Part shown: one piece after another, positions 26,112-34,802 of the stretch
Position numbering within the stretch: position 1 is the first letter of the stretch
Layout of the letters: the number at the start of each line of letters is the position of its first letter
NCBI RefSeq assembly: GCF_014646515.1
Contig: NZ_BMNK01000016.1
Coordinates: 126,228 to 190,227 of the forward strand
Length of the DNA stretch: 64,000 nucleotides
DNA from: Nonomuraea glycinis
GTDB taxonomy: Bacteria; Actinomycetota; Actinomycetes; Streptosporangiales; Streptosporangiaceae
Direction: 5' to 3'
Notes under the pieces: model-generated
What the model saw: the letters and a program-made list of their open reading frames with translations, nothing else
Told to the model about the DNA's origin: nothing
Database searches by the model: none
Made by a program: the position numbers and the translations under genes

Positions 26112-26500
26112 TTTGACCGGGCTGGGCATCACCGCTGCGGCTTTTCCCGCCGATATCCGAGATCGTGACGCGCTGGCCGATCACCCACACCGCACAGACC
26201 ACGGTGACATCCGCCGCCGCGCAGTTCGAGCTGCATGTGCTGGGCGCGGTGACGGCCGTGGGACAGGTGCTCCCGCAGATGCGCGCCCGAGGCGAGGGGA
26301 CACTGCTGCGGACAACCGGTGTGTCCTCCACGATTGCCGCGCCATCCCTGGCCAACGTGGGCCTGGCCATGGCCGGCTTGCGCAACTGGGCGCACGCGCT
26401 GCACGCCGAACTCCGCCCCCAGGGGATTCACGCGGCAACGGTGACGATCGCCTCCGGCGTCCAATCTCGTCGATCAAAGAGGAGCTGTCGTCGTTCACTA
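26040..26500 (+). pseudogene. SDR remnant
   Basis: Short-chain dehydrogenase pieces. First is VGLIARSKDTLDALVGDLTG with FPADIRDRDAL (second beta-alpha unit), then, after a jump and a frame change near 26170, QFELHVLGAVTAVGQVLPQM, then SSTIAAPSLANVGLAMAGLR and ALHAELRPQGIHAATVTIAS. The cofactor motif, the NAG motif and the C-terminus are missing. Part of it is the tail of the upstream regulator. The stretch 26500-26709 shows no gene. Confidence 0.6.
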
Positions 26501-26709
26501 CGCTGAGCACGGACATGCCTTCCCGGCCGGTGCCGCGAACACCGGTCTTGCTCAGTGACCTATCGATCAATCACTCGGGAAGATACGTCCTCCCCGAGCC
26601 GATCCACAGGTCCTGAGCATTGCTCCTGCGAAGGCTCCACAGGCGGGCGATCCGGCGTGGCTTCACGACCGGCGGCGACCCTGAGGCCCAGGTCGGCCCG
26701 CTGCGAACC

Positions 26710-28038
26710 TCACCTGTGGTCACGGAGGAAGGCGGAGATGCCGGCGCGGGTCGGGTAGTTCCGCAGGGGTGACGTCTCGCCCTGGAGGAACGCTGTGATG
26801 ACGGCGGCGGCACGCTCGTTGTTGCCGTCGAGGCCGTTCCACATACGGTGCCCGACACCGGGCATGTACTGGGTTCGCTCGATGGCGGGGTCGGCGGCGA
26901 GGATGGTGGTCTGCCATTGGCGCATCTGCGAGGAGCATTCGGCGATCATCAGCATCGCGGGGGTCCGAGAGCGGCTCAGCTCAGGGGCGATGGACGGCGA
27001 GTCCTTGATCGTCTGCTGGATGCGGAGGCTCGCGGCGGCGTTGAAGGAGAAGTTCGCGGCGGTGTCCTCGGTAGGGATGCGGCCGGCGTCCGGCGCGCAG
27101 TAGGCGGAGGCTGTGTCGCTGCCGAGATCGGCGGCCTTGAAGGCGTTGACGCCTTCGGCCTGCGTGATCAGGCCGGTGTCGGGCGGCAGGAGCCCGAGTT
27201 GGATGAGACCGAGCGCGACGGCGTACCGGGGGATGCGCGTCGCCTGCGCTCCGGTCGGGCCCGGCGTGAGGCCGCGCACGGACGGTCGCCCCTGTTGCCC
27301 GCTGATCAGCGCGGTGGGGCCGTCCATGGGGCCGGGCTCGGCGATGATCGCCCGGTGCACGCGGGCGGCGGTGTCCGGGGTGGCCAGGACCCGGGTGAGC
27401 ACGATCGCGCCCGCGGAGAATCCGAGGACATCGGCCGGACCCTTGTCCAGGCGATCGATGAAGGCAGCGAGGTCGCGTACGGATCTGGAGATCGTGTACT
27501 GCTCCATGGCCAGCAGATCGCTTCGCCCGCCGCCGGGGTGCTCGTAGGCGTACACGTCGTAGCCCTGTCCGGCCAGGAGCAGCAGGAATCGGTGGTCGAG
27601 CACGGAGATGGAGCGGACGGGCCCGCCGTGGAGGTACACGAGCGGCGTGGGACGGCGGGGGGCGCCGGCGGCGGGGGGATAGCGGTAGACCGCGACCCGG
27701 CTTCCTGTGCTCAGGCTCCAGTGTTTCGTCGCGACGAAGGGCAGGTCGGGCGGATACTGCCGGGTCGTGGGGACGGTGGGGACGCAGACCGACGCCGTGA
27801 GTACCGCGGCGGCGATCACCGGCGCGAAGGGCCATAGCCGGCCCCGCCAGGTATGACCGCGGCCGCGCCACAGTGCGGCGATGATTCCGGCGCCGAGGGT
27901 GGTCAGCCAGGCGGCGAGCCCGAAGCGCGCGCCGTCCGTCAGAACGATGAGGACGAGGAACAGCCCGGCCAGCCCCATGACGGCGAGCAGGGCCAGGATC
28001 AGGCGGCCGATGAGGCGGAGAGAAACGGAGAGAGACAT
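26710..28038 (-). CDS. Membrane-anchored alpha/beta hydrolase
   Basis: A 442-residue protein. Residues 1-95 have about three membrane helices (LIGRLILALLAVMGLAGLFL, AAWLTTLGAGIIAALW, LWPFAPVIAAAVLTASVCVP). The rest is an alpha/beta hydrolase: oxyanion motif LVYLHGGPVRS near residue 136, nucleophile GFSAGAIVL near 207-215 and catalytic His in MPGVGHRMW near 397. The catalytic domain probably lies outside the membrane. Divergent from a TetR gene; the AAAC/GTTT operator repeats lie just before its ATG. Confidence 0.82.
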   Translation of the reverse strand: MSLSVSLRLIGRLILALLAVMGLAGLFLVLIVLTDGARFGLAAWLTTLGAGIIAALWRGRGHTWRGRLWPFAPVIAAAVLTASVCVPTVPTTRQYPPDLPFVATKHWSLSTGSRVAVYRYPPAAGAPRRPTPLVYLHGGPVRSISVLDHRFLLLLAGQGYDVYAYEHPGGGRSDLLAMEQYTISRSVRDLAAFIDRLDKGPADVLGFSAGAIVLTRVLATPDTAARVHRAIIAEPGPMDGPTALISGQQGRPSVRGLTPGPTGAQATRIPRYAVALGLIQLGLLPPDTGLITQAEGVNAFKAADLGSDTASAYCAPDAGRIPTEDTAANFSFNAAASLRIQQTIKDSPSIAPELSRSRTPAMLMIAECSSQMRQWQTTILAADPAIERTQYMPGVGHRMWNGLDGNNERAAAVITAFLQGETSPLRNYPTRAGISAFLRDHR

Positions 28039-28045
28039 CTATTTT

Positions 28046-28073
28046 CCAAACACTGTTTCAAAACGATGTTTGG
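28046..28073. promoter_or_regulatory. AAAC/GTTT operator pair
   Basis: Two adjacent imperfect palindromes, AAACACTGTTT (28048-28058) and AAACGATGTTT (28061-28071), framed by CCAAACA (28046-28052) and TGTTTGG (28067-28073). They lie between the membrane hydrolase and the TetR gene. TTGGAT at 28070-28075 and TAGGCT at 28092-28097 (16-nt spacer) could be the TetR promoter. Confidence 0.6.
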
Positions 28074-28104
28074 ATACGCTACCAGCTCCGCTAGGCTGGT
28101 CGTC

Positions 28105-28680
28105 GTGGGAAGGCCGAGAACAAACGACGACACCGTGAAAGACCGCCTCATCGACTCCGCGACCGAGATGTTCGCCACCCGTCCACGGGAGTCGATCACT
28201 ATCCGCGCCCTGGCCGCCGCCGCAGGGACCGCGACCGCCGCGGTCTACTCGCTGTTCGGCGGCAAGGACGGGCTGATCGCCGAAGTACGCGACAGGGCGG
28301 TCGCCGGGCTGTCCCAGGACCTGTCGGCGGTACCTACCTCCGATGACCCCCTCGCCGACCTCTATGCGCTGGCGGTCGCGTACCGGCGATGGGGGCGGGA
28401 GCACCGCCACCTCTACACGGTGTTGTTCGGCGGCGTGCAGAGCTTCGACCCGTCCGGCGACATGGGTGCCGCAGATCCCGTCAGGCCGCTCATCGAGGCG
28501 ATAGACCGCGCTCGGTCGGCCTGTGCGCTCTCGGGTGACGCGACCTCCATCGCGCTCTCCCTCTGGGTGACGCTGCACGGTCTGGTGACTCTCGAACTGG
28601 CCGGGGCCCTCGACGCCGCCACGGCCGAGACCACGTTCCGCTCGACGATCCCCGCCGCGCTGCGCGGCTGGGCGGCCTGA
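28105..28680 (+). CDS. TetR-family repressor
   Basis: A 191-residue TetR regulator with RPRTNDDTVKDRLIDSATEM, then ALAAAAGTATAAVYSLFGGK as the recognition region (residues 5-55), and a C-terminal domain of the TetR_C_33-like type (LAVAYRRWGREHRHLYTVLF). I choose GTG 28105, 7 nt after a -10-like TAGGCT, as the start; an ATG at 28066 lies inside the operator. It probably represses itself and the divergent membrane hydrolase. Confidence 0.85.
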   Translation: MGRPRTNDDTVKDRLIDSATEMFATRPRESITIRALAAAAGTATAAVYSLFGGKDGLIAEVRDRAVAGLSQDLSAVPTSDDPLADLYALAVAYRRWGREHRHLYTVLFGGVQSFDPSGDMGAADPVRPLIEAIDRARSACALSGDATSIALSLWVTLHGLVTLELAGALDAATAETTFRSTIPAALRGWAA

Positions 28681-29068
28681 CTTCGCAGCGTCAGCCCACG
28701 CAGCGCTCTCAGGCTGTCCTCCGCCTGACGGGGCTACGCGGACGTCACCCGGCGGGGACGGCTCATGGCACTCGCCGATGAGGCCCCCACGGAGACCCGC
28801 AACGGAACCATTTCATTCGGCAGACCCCGCGAAGGCGCGGGTCAGAGATCCTCGATGTAGCCGGCCACGATGTCGTCGGGCGGGTTGGTGTACAGGCGCA
28901 GGTAGCGGTCGTTGGCGTGGGTGCTGGGCCTGCCGGGCGAGCAAGTCGGCGCGGTTGGCGCGGCTGCCCTCCGCCGGATTCACCCTCGACGGGTGAAGCT
29001 TGCGATCGCCTCAGCGCACGCGGTCAAAACGCAGGATCATCGTCCCCCAACCGATCACACCTCTTCGC
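28681..29068. other. Intergenic with a minus-strand coding remnant
   Basis: No full gene in this 390-bp gap. On the minus strand at about 28850-28930 a short stretch reads HANDRYLRLYTNPPDDIVAG and YIEDL before a stop, which looks like the true C-terminus of a lost gene of unknown family. The rest shows nothing. Confidence 0.35.
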
Positions 29069-29671
29069 TCAGTCACCGTCCTCTTGGGGATCGCGGCTGC
29101 CGTCCTCGCGCTGATGTCCGCGCCGTGCGTCGCGGTCGAAGATGCCCAGGATCTCGCACGGTCCGCCTTCGGCGCCGATGGCGTGCGGCATCATCGTGGG
29201 AAACTCGGCGGCCTGGTTGCGCTCAAGGCGGAAGCGGCGGTTGCCCAGCAGGAGGATCGCCGTGCCGGACAGGACGACAAGCCATTCCCGGCCCGGATGG
29301 GCACGCATGCGTGCGGGATTGTCGGGCGGCGGCTCGGTCATGCGCTGACGCGTCACGGTCGTGCCGGGGTCGCCCTTGATCGGCCAGCGCATCAAGCCGT
29401 GCGTGCCGTCGATCATCGGGCTGGTGACGACGTCGTCGGTGGCGGTCTCGACCAACTGGTCGAGGGAGGTGTCCAGGGCGCGGGCGAGGGTGACGAGTTG
29501 ATCCAGCGCGAGACGGCGCTGGCCGTTCTCGATGCGGCTCAGCGAGGACTGGCTGAGGTTGGCGCGGGTGGCCAGCTCTTCCAGGGACCAGCCCTGGGCG
29601 ACCCGCAGGGCACGGATGCGCTTGCGTACGAGGCTGTCCAGACCTTCATCTTCTTGCTCCATAGGCAACAT
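29069..29671 (-). CDS. XRE-cupin transcriptional regulator
   Basis: A regulator of about 200 residues. It has an XRE helix-turn-helix (VRKRIRALRVAQGWSLEELA, then SQSSLSRIENGQRRLALDQL) at residues 13-70 and a C-terminal cupin barrel (AHPGREWLVVLSGTAILLLG and FPTMMPHAIGAEGGPCEI). Cupin regulators of this type sense small molecules. I start at ATG 29671 (MLPMEQ); 29662 is also possible. It is divergent from the DHA2 exporter at 29830 and probably controls it. Confidence 0.88.
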   Translation of the reverse strand: MLPMEQEDEGLDSLVRKRIRALRVAQGWSLEELATRANLSQSSLSRIENGQRRLALDQLVTLARALDTSLDQLVETATDDVVTSPMIDGTHGLMRWPIKGDPGTTVTRQRMTEPPPDNPARMRAHPGREWLVVLSGTAILLLGNRRFRLERNQAAEFPTMMPHAIGAEGGPCEILGIFDRDARRGHQREDGSRDPQEDGD

Positions 29672-29829
29672 CCTATGCCCCTTCTGCAAGCCGGGGCTAT
29701 CGTCGCACGTAGATGGCCCTGATCCGCCGGCCTGTGTCGTCGGGGCGCTGTCCCCTGACGCGTCCGGCGACTTCCCAGCTCATCATCATGGCGCCTGCCC
29801 TTTGCACCTGCGCTTTCTGAAAGGCATTC

Positions 29830-31419
29830 ATGAGTACGAACCCGCCCGTACAGTCGGCAACCACCGAAGCAAGCGGCAGGGGCGCGCCGGACGCGCGCCA
29901 ACTGCGCACCATCCTGATCGCCGTCTGTGTGGCATTGATGGCGGTCATCGCCTCGGTGACCGGGTTGAACGTCGCCCAGCCCGACATGGCCGTCGAGTTC
30001 GGCGCCGCACAGACCACCATCCTGTGGATCATCAACGTCTACACCCTTACTCTGGCCGCGCTGCTGCTGCCGCTCGGCGCGATCGGTGACCGGCTGGGCC
30101 GCAAACCCATGCTGATCACCGGCCTGATCATCTTCGGAGCCGCCAGTGCGCTGGGGGGCCTGGCCCCGTCCGCCGAGATCATGATCGCCGCCCGCGTGCT
30201 CAGTGGTGTCGGCGCGGCGATGATCATGCCGATCACCCTCGCTGTGATCACCTCGACCTTCCCCGACGAGCAGCGTGGAAAGGCGATCGGCGTGTGGACC
30301 GGCGTCGCCGGAGGCGGTGGGATCATCGGCATGTTCCTGTCCGCCTTGCTCGTGGACGTGGCGCACTGGCGGTGGCTGTTCGTGCTGCCCGTCGTCCTGG
30401 TTCTCCTCTCGCTCGGCATGATGCGGTCCGTGCCCAACTCTCGCGAGCACTCCGGGCATTCCTTCGACACCATGGGCGCGCTGGCCTCCGTCGTCGCCGT
30501 GGTGGGCCTCATCTTCGTCCTGCAGGAAGGCCCGGAGCGTGGCTGGAGCGACCCTGTCACGCTGACCGGTCTCGTCGTCGGTCTGGTGGCCCTGATCTTC
30601 TTCGTGGCCTGGGAGCTGCGCCGCAGGGGCACACCCCTGCTGGATGTACGCCTCTTCCGCGAGCGCGGCCTGGCCGGCGGCTCCATCACTCTGCTGGTGG
30701 TCTTCGGTGTCCAGGCGGGTGTCTTCGTGGTCCTCTTCCCCTTCCTGCAAGCCGTCCTCGGCTGGTCGGGACTGCTGTCCACCCTGGCGATGATGCCCAT
30801 GGCCGTGCTGATGATGGTGGCCTCCGGCCTGGCGCACATGCCGGCCGCGCGTATCGGCGCCCGCTCGACCATGGCGGCGGGAATCGCGCTGTTCGGCGCC
30901 GGTCTGGCCCTCATGGCCGGCATCGTCTCCGTCGACGGTGGCTACCTGTCCATCCTGCCCGGCATGCTCGCCATGGGCATCGGCATGGGCCTGTCGATGA
31001 CCCCCTCCACCGAGGCCATCACCAGCTCTCTGCCGCGGGCGAAGCAGGGTGTCGCCTCCGCGCTCAACGACATCACCCGCGAGTTCGGCACCGCGCTCGG
31101 CGTCGCCCTGCTCGGCGCTCTCCTGGCGAGTGGTTACCGCAGTGCCATCGATGACAGGCTCGGCGGCATCCCCCAGGGCGCGGCGGACACCGCACGCCAG
31201 GGCGTCGCCAACGCCATCGAGGCCGCGGGCACCGCCGGCTCCCACGCGCAGGCGCTGGTCGATGCCGCCCGTCAGTCCTTCGTCGACGGCTGGCAGCAGG
31301 CCATGTGGGCAGGTGTCGTCGTCATGGGCGTCCTGTTCGTCCACGCCGCCGTGCGCGGCCCGCAGAACACGCTCTCGGCGTCGCCGGAGGAGGAGACCCC
31401 CGACCGGGTGACCGCGTAA
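29830..31419 (+). CDS. DHA2-type MFS drug exporter
   Basis: A 529-residue 14-helix exporter. Hallmarks: FLTL-type first helix ASVTGLNVAQPDMAVEFGAA, motif A LGAIGDRLGRKPMLITGLII, and MFLSALLVDVAHWRWLFVLP for motif C. The acidic C-terminal tail (SPEEETPDRVTA) is short. It shares the 29672-29829 promoter region with the XRE-cupin gene. A second exporter of the same class lies at 2454 under different control. A hairpin follows its stop. Confidence 0.92.
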   Translation: MSTNPPVQSATTEASGRGAPDARQLRTILIAVCVALMAVIASVTGLNVAQPDMAVEFGAAQTTILWIINVYTLTLAALLLPLGAIGDRLGRKPMLITGLIIFGAASALGGLAPSAEIMIAARVLSGVGAAMIMPITLAVITSTFPDEQRGKAIGVWTGVAGGGGIIGMFLSALLVDVAHWRWLFVLPVVLVLLSLGMMRSVPNSREHSGHSFDTMGALASVVAVVGLIFVLQEGPERGWSDPVTLTGLVVGLVALIFFVAWELRRRGTPLLDVRLFRERGLAGGSITLLVVFGVQAGVFVVLFPFLQAVLGWSGLLSTLAMMPMAVLMMVASGLAHMPAARIGARSTMAAGIALFGAGLALMAGIVSVDGGYLSILPGMLAMGIGMGLSMTPSTEAITSSLPRAKQGVASALNDITREFGTALGVALLGALLASGYRSAIDDRLGGIPQGAADTARQGVANAIEAAGTAGSHAQALVDAARQSFVDGWQQAMWAGVVVMGVLFVHAAVRGPQNTLSASPEEETPDRVTA

Positions 31420-31447
31420 GAGCTCGTGGAGGACCTTCTTCGGCCAG

Positions 31448-31481
31448 TGGTCGGGTGACAGGCACGCCTGGCACCCGGCCA
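31448..31481 (+). terminator. Hairpin after the exporter
   Basis: TGGTCGGGTG (31448-31457) pairs with CACCCGGCCA (31472-31481): 10 bp with one G-U pair and a 14-nt loop, 28 nt after the exporter stop. No T-run follows, as often in high-GC actinomycetes. Candidate terminator. Confidence 0.4.
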
Positions 31482-31530
31482 CACTCGCGTTGAGGCCGTG
31501 CCTCCGAATAACTGGTCCAAAATGGCCTGC

Positions 31531-32298
31531 ATGCCTACCACGCCCGAAGATCACATGGAGACTGCACAGTCCTCCCCCATCAACGCCTACGACATGATCG
31601 CCGAGGGGTACGCGGCCGAGAACGAGATGAGCCTCCCGAACGCGTACTACGAGCGGCCCGCAATGCTGGAACTCGCCGGGGACGTGACCGGCCGACGCAT
31701 CCTCGACGCCGGCTGCGGCTCGGGTCCCCTGTTCGCCGCGCTGCGCGATCGAGGCGCCACCGTGACCGGCATCGACGCGAGTGCCGGGATGCTGGAGCTG
31801 GCCAGACGGCGGCTGGGCGCCGACGCGGATCTGCGGGTCGCCGACCTGGCCGGCCCGCTGCCCTTTCCCGACGACGCGTTCGACGACGTCATCGCGTCCC
31901 TGGTGCTGCACTACCTGGAAGATTGGGGACCGACACTGGCCGAGCTGCGACGCGTGCTGAAGCCTGGCGGCCGGCTCCTCATCTCGGTCGACCATCCTTT
32001 CGTGATCCCCTTCATGCGTCACCTGGCTGGGGAAAAGCCCAACTATTTCGGAACCCGCAACCGGACCGAAGAATGGACCATGGGTGGTCAGACCGCCCAG
32101 CTGAGCTTCTGGGACCGGCCGCTGCACGCGATGACCGAAGCCTTCACCGCGGCCGGCTTTCACATCAGCGCCATCAGCGAACCACCGTTCGTACCGGAAG
32201 CCCGCGAGCTGTTCCCCGAGGAGTTCCGCGAGATCACCGGCACGAGGTTCCTGAGCTTCCTGTTCTTCGTCCTCGAAGCCGGCAACGGCACCTCGTAA
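31531..32298 (+). CDS. Class I SAM-dependent methyltransferase
   Basis: A 255-residue (from 31531) or 247-residue (from ATG 31555) methyltransferase. The SAM motif I is ILDAGCGSGPLFAALRDRG, motif II VTGIDASAGMLELARRR, and the post-motif region DDVIASLVLHYLEDWGPTLA is typical of the UbiE/Methyltransf_11 group. The C-terminal half has ISVDHPFVIPFMRHLAGEKP, common in relatives annotated only as methyltransferases. Substrate not known. It stands alone after the exporter. Confidence 0.85.
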   Translation: MPTTPEDHMETAQSSPINAYDMIAEGYAAENEMSLPNAYYERPAMLELAGDVTGRRILDAGCGSGPLFAALRDRGATVTGIDASAGMLELARRRLGADADLRVADLAGPLPFPDDAFDDVIASLVLHYLEDWGPTLAELRRVLKPGGRLLISVDHPFVIPFMRHLAGEKPNYFGTRNRTEEWTMGGQTAQLSFWDRPLHAMTEAFTAAGFHISAISEPPFVPEARELFPEEFREITGTRFLSFLFFVLEAGNGTS

Positions 32299-32376
32299 CG
32301 ATCATCGCGGTGGGCTGACCGTCACTAGAGACGACGAGATCCAGATGGGTCATTTAGTGGTCACGTCGGTTTTGCG

Positions 32377-32392
32377 TTCGAGCGCGCTCGAA
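32377..32392. promoter_or_regulatory. Palindrome TTCGAGCGCGCTCGAA
   Basis: A perfect 16-bp palindrome 20-35 bp upstream of the SDR remnant. Probably the surviving operator of a lost regulator/SDR pair. Confidence 0.45.
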
Positions 32393-32410
32393 GGCATAGC
32401 GTCCCCGCCA

Positions 32411-32540
32411 TAACGACACAGACCTGGATCATCACTGGCGCGTCCCGCGGGTTCGGACGCCGCGGCCGCGGACCTCGTGCGCGACACCCTCGGCCGCTTC
32501 GGTCAGCTCGATGTGCTGGTGAGGGCACACGGTGACGGAG
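32411..32540 (+). pseudogene. SDR remnant with internal deletion
   Basis: Starts like an SDR, TTQTWIITGASRGFGR (cofactor motif TGASRGFG), then after a frame change reads AADLVRDTLGRFGQLDVLV, which normally lies about 50-60 codons further on. It ends at the junction with MerR sequence. The joining point carries the 15-bp repeat GCTCGATGTGCTGGT (32506-32520 and 32543-32557). Confidence 0.6.
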
Positions 32541-32744
32541 CGGCTCGATGTGCTGGTCGAACATCGCGACACCATCCGCCGCCGGATCCGTGAGCTGACC
32601 CTTTCCCTCATGGCGGTCGAATACAAGATCACCACGTACGGGGGCTCGACCGGGCCGGACGTTCAGGCCCTCGGCACCACCACCGGTACCGACCGCACGG
32701 CGCTGCCGGACGAGCCGCTGCGACGGGCACTTCCGGCAGAGTGA
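32532..32744 (+). pseudogene. MerR-family C-terminal fragment
   Basis: Seventy codons that read TERLDVLVEHRDTIRRRIRE and then LTLSLMAVEYKITTYGG, the long dimerisation helix and end of a MerR regulator. The DNA-binding N-terminal half is missing. It is fused behind the SDR remnant. A GTG at 32532 opens the frame but a working product is unlikely. Confidence 0.55.
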
Positions 32745-32867
32745 GGGACGCGGCTCTCCAACTCGTCGGCGGTCACTCCCCCGCCGGCGGGGCGGCGCGC
32801 CGCATGTCGAGCCGGGCCAGGCTGCCGTACGCGGTCGTGGTCTTTCGGCCGGCTGCCCGTGGCGGGA

Positions 32868-33779
32868 TCAACGCCCCTTGTGCTGCCGCGTCGCACACTC
32901 GCGAAGGGCGTCGACGAACGTCGTGACGTGGGGTCGGTCGCTACGGCGGATCGCGGCCACGCCGATGTGCCGGATCGGCGCCGGCGGCCTGATCGGGACC
33001 GTACACAGGCCGGGGATCTCCGGGGTGAGCGCGATGGAGGGGATAAGGGAGATTCCCACGCCTGCGGCGACGAGCGAGCGGGCGAAGAAGTAGTCGGTGG
33101 TGGTGCCGCGTACGTCCGGATCGAAGCCGGCACGCTCGGCGTACCGGCGCAAATAGGTCTCGGTCTTCAGGCAGCCCAGCACCCAGGGTTCGGCCGCCAG
33201 CTCGGCGAGATCGAGCGCCTCGCGGTCGGCGAGTCGATGTCCTTGCGGCAGGACGACGTGCAGGGGGTCCTCCAGGAGCGGTGTCCACTCCAGGCTGGAG
33301 CTGGGGCCCGGCCCAACGGGGAGCGGGCCGTCGAAGTGGTAGGCGAGGGCGAGGTCCACGGCACCCTGGCGGACGAGCGGCAGGGTGTCCTCGGGCTCGC
33401 CCTCCCTGACGTGGAGCACGGTGCGGGGATGGACGGCCATGAGCCGGTCGAGAGCGGTGGGCAGCAGAAGCCTGCCGCCGCTGGTGAAGGTGGCGACGGT
33501 GAGCTGGGGACGGCCGGTGCTGAGCCGGGCGACCTGCTGTTGCGCGTGTTCGAGCTCCGCGGCGACGGCTTCGGCGGCGCTGAGCATGATCTGGCCGGCC
33601 TGGGTGAGGGTGACGCCACGGGTGCTGCGGGAGACGACCTGGGCGCCGAGACTGCGCTCCAGAGTGGCCACCTGCTGGGAGACGGCCGAGGGAGTGAGCC
33701 GGAGAGCCGTGGCCGCCTGGTTGAAGCTGCCGTGCTCCGCCACCGCCCGCAGGACGCGGAGCCGTTGTACATCGATCAA
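32868..33779 (-). CDS. LysR-family regulator
   Basis: A 303-residue LysR regulator. The N-terminal winged helix has VLRAVAEHGSFNQAATALRL and TPSAVSQQVATLERSLGAQV (residues 8-50). The effector domain covers residues 90-295. It is divergent from the epimerase/aldo-keto reductase operon with only 43 bp between the starts; there CTTA and TAAG face each other 12 bp apart (33788-33807), a plausible LysR box. It probably activates that operon in response to a substrate. Confidence 0.9.
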   Translation of the reverse strand: MIDVQRLRVLRAVAEHGSFNQAATALRLTPSAVSQQVATLERSLGAQVVSRSTRGVTLTQAGQIMLSAAEAVAAELEHAQQQVARLSTGRPQLTVATFTSGGRLLLPTALDRLMAVHPRTVLHVREGEPEDTLPLVRQGAVDLALAYHFDGPLPVGPGPSSSLEWTPLLEDPLHVVLPQGHRLADREALDLAELAAEPWVLGCLKTETYLRRYAERAGFDPDVRGTTTDYFFARSLVAAGVGISLIPSIALTPEIPGLCTVPIRPPAPIRHIGVAAIRRSDRPHVTTFVDALRECATRQHKGR

Positions 33780-33822
33780 CAGTTCTCCTTAATGCCTATC
33801 CAGTAAGTCAGGACTTCTGCTG

Positions 33823-34794
33823 ATGACCATAAGGCTCCAGGATCAGGGGGTGCAAAGAATCTGCGTCATCGGCGGAAGCCGGTATTTCGGAAGAATCCTG
33901 GTGGAGCGCCTGCAGGCAGCGGGTCACCGGGTCACTGTGATCAACCGCGGCTCGACGCCGCCGCCCGCCGGCGTCGAGCACCTCGTCGCCGACAGGAACG
34001 ACGAGGCCGCCCTGACGGCCGCGCTCGGCTCCCGCGTCTTCGACGTCGTGGTGGACCAAGTCTGCTACACCCCGGTGCAGGCCGCCATCGCCGCCCGCGC
34101 CTTCGCCGGCCGCACCCGCCGTTACGTCATGACCTCCACGATCGAGGTGTACGACCCCGCGACCGCCGCGCTGCCGCCTGTTCCCACGGGCACGCCGGTG
34201 CCGGAGGAGATCGTGGACCCGGCCACCTGGCAGGTGGCCATGGACCTTCCCTGGCACGACGACGCGTACCTGGAGGCGCATTACGCCGAGGGCAAGCGCC
34301 AGGCGGAGGCCGTCTTCGCCCGCGCCGGCGGCTTCGCGTTCGCCGGCGTGCGCAGCGCCCACGTGCTCGGCGGCGGCGCGCAGGAGTTCACCGGCAGGCT
34401 GGCGCACTACGTCGAGCGCGTCTCCGCGGGCGATGAGATCACTGTGCACGCCAAGGCGCTGCCCACGGTCTTCATCCACTACCAGGAGCTGGCGGACGTG
34501 CTGCTGTGGGCCACCACGGCCGACTTCACCGGTCCGGTCAACGCCTGCTCCGACGGCCCGCTCGACGTCCACCAGCTCGCCGCGATCATCGGCACGCAAG
34601 TCGGCCGGAAGCCCGTCCTCAGGACCGTCGCCGCGGACGAGGAGGCTTCGCCGTTCTCCTTCGATCGCCACTACGCCATGAGCAACGCCCGGGCGAAGGC
34701 GCTGGGCTTCTCCTTCGGCCACACCGGCGACTGGCTGCCCGGCGCCGTCGCCGAAACCCTGACCACCGTGCCGTCACCCGCCGCGAGGAACTGA
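33823..34794 (+). CDS. NAD-dependent epimerase/reductase
   Basis: A 323-residue extended/atypical SDR. The cofactor loop is ICVIGGSRYFGRILVERLQA (GGSxxxG, residues 14-20), with VDQVCYTPVQAAIAARAF and YVMTSTIEVYDP further on. The classic YxxxK is present as HYAEGKRQAEAVF (Tyr near 154, Lys near 158). First gene of an operon with an aldo/keto reductase 8 nt downstream, divergent from a LysR gene. Substrate likely a sugar or small carbonyl (inference). Confidence 0.85.
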   Translation: MTIRLQDQGVQRICVIGGSRYFGRILVERLQAAGHRVTVINRGSTPPPAGVEHLVADRNDEAALTAALGSRVFDVVVDQVCYTPVQAAIAARAFAGRTRRYVMTSTIEVYDPATAALPPVPTGTPVPEEIVDPATWQVAMDLPWHDDAYLEAHYAEGKRQAEAVFARAGGFAFAGVRSAHVLGGGAQEFTGRLAHYVERVSAGDEITVHAKALPTVFIHYQELADVLLWATTADFTGPVNACSDGPLDVHQLAAIIGTQVGRKPVLRTVAADEEASPFSFDRHYAMSNARAKALGFSFGHTGDWLPGAVAETLTTVPSPAARN

Positions 34795-34802
34795 GAGCCA
34801 CC

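Noticed and set aside
29539..32163. Very long open frame (874 codons) on the minus strand
   Set aside because: It is antisense to an intact DHA2 exporter and a methyltransferase, has low-complexity His/Gly/Asp/Gln-rich composition and exists only because of the high GC third positions of those genes.
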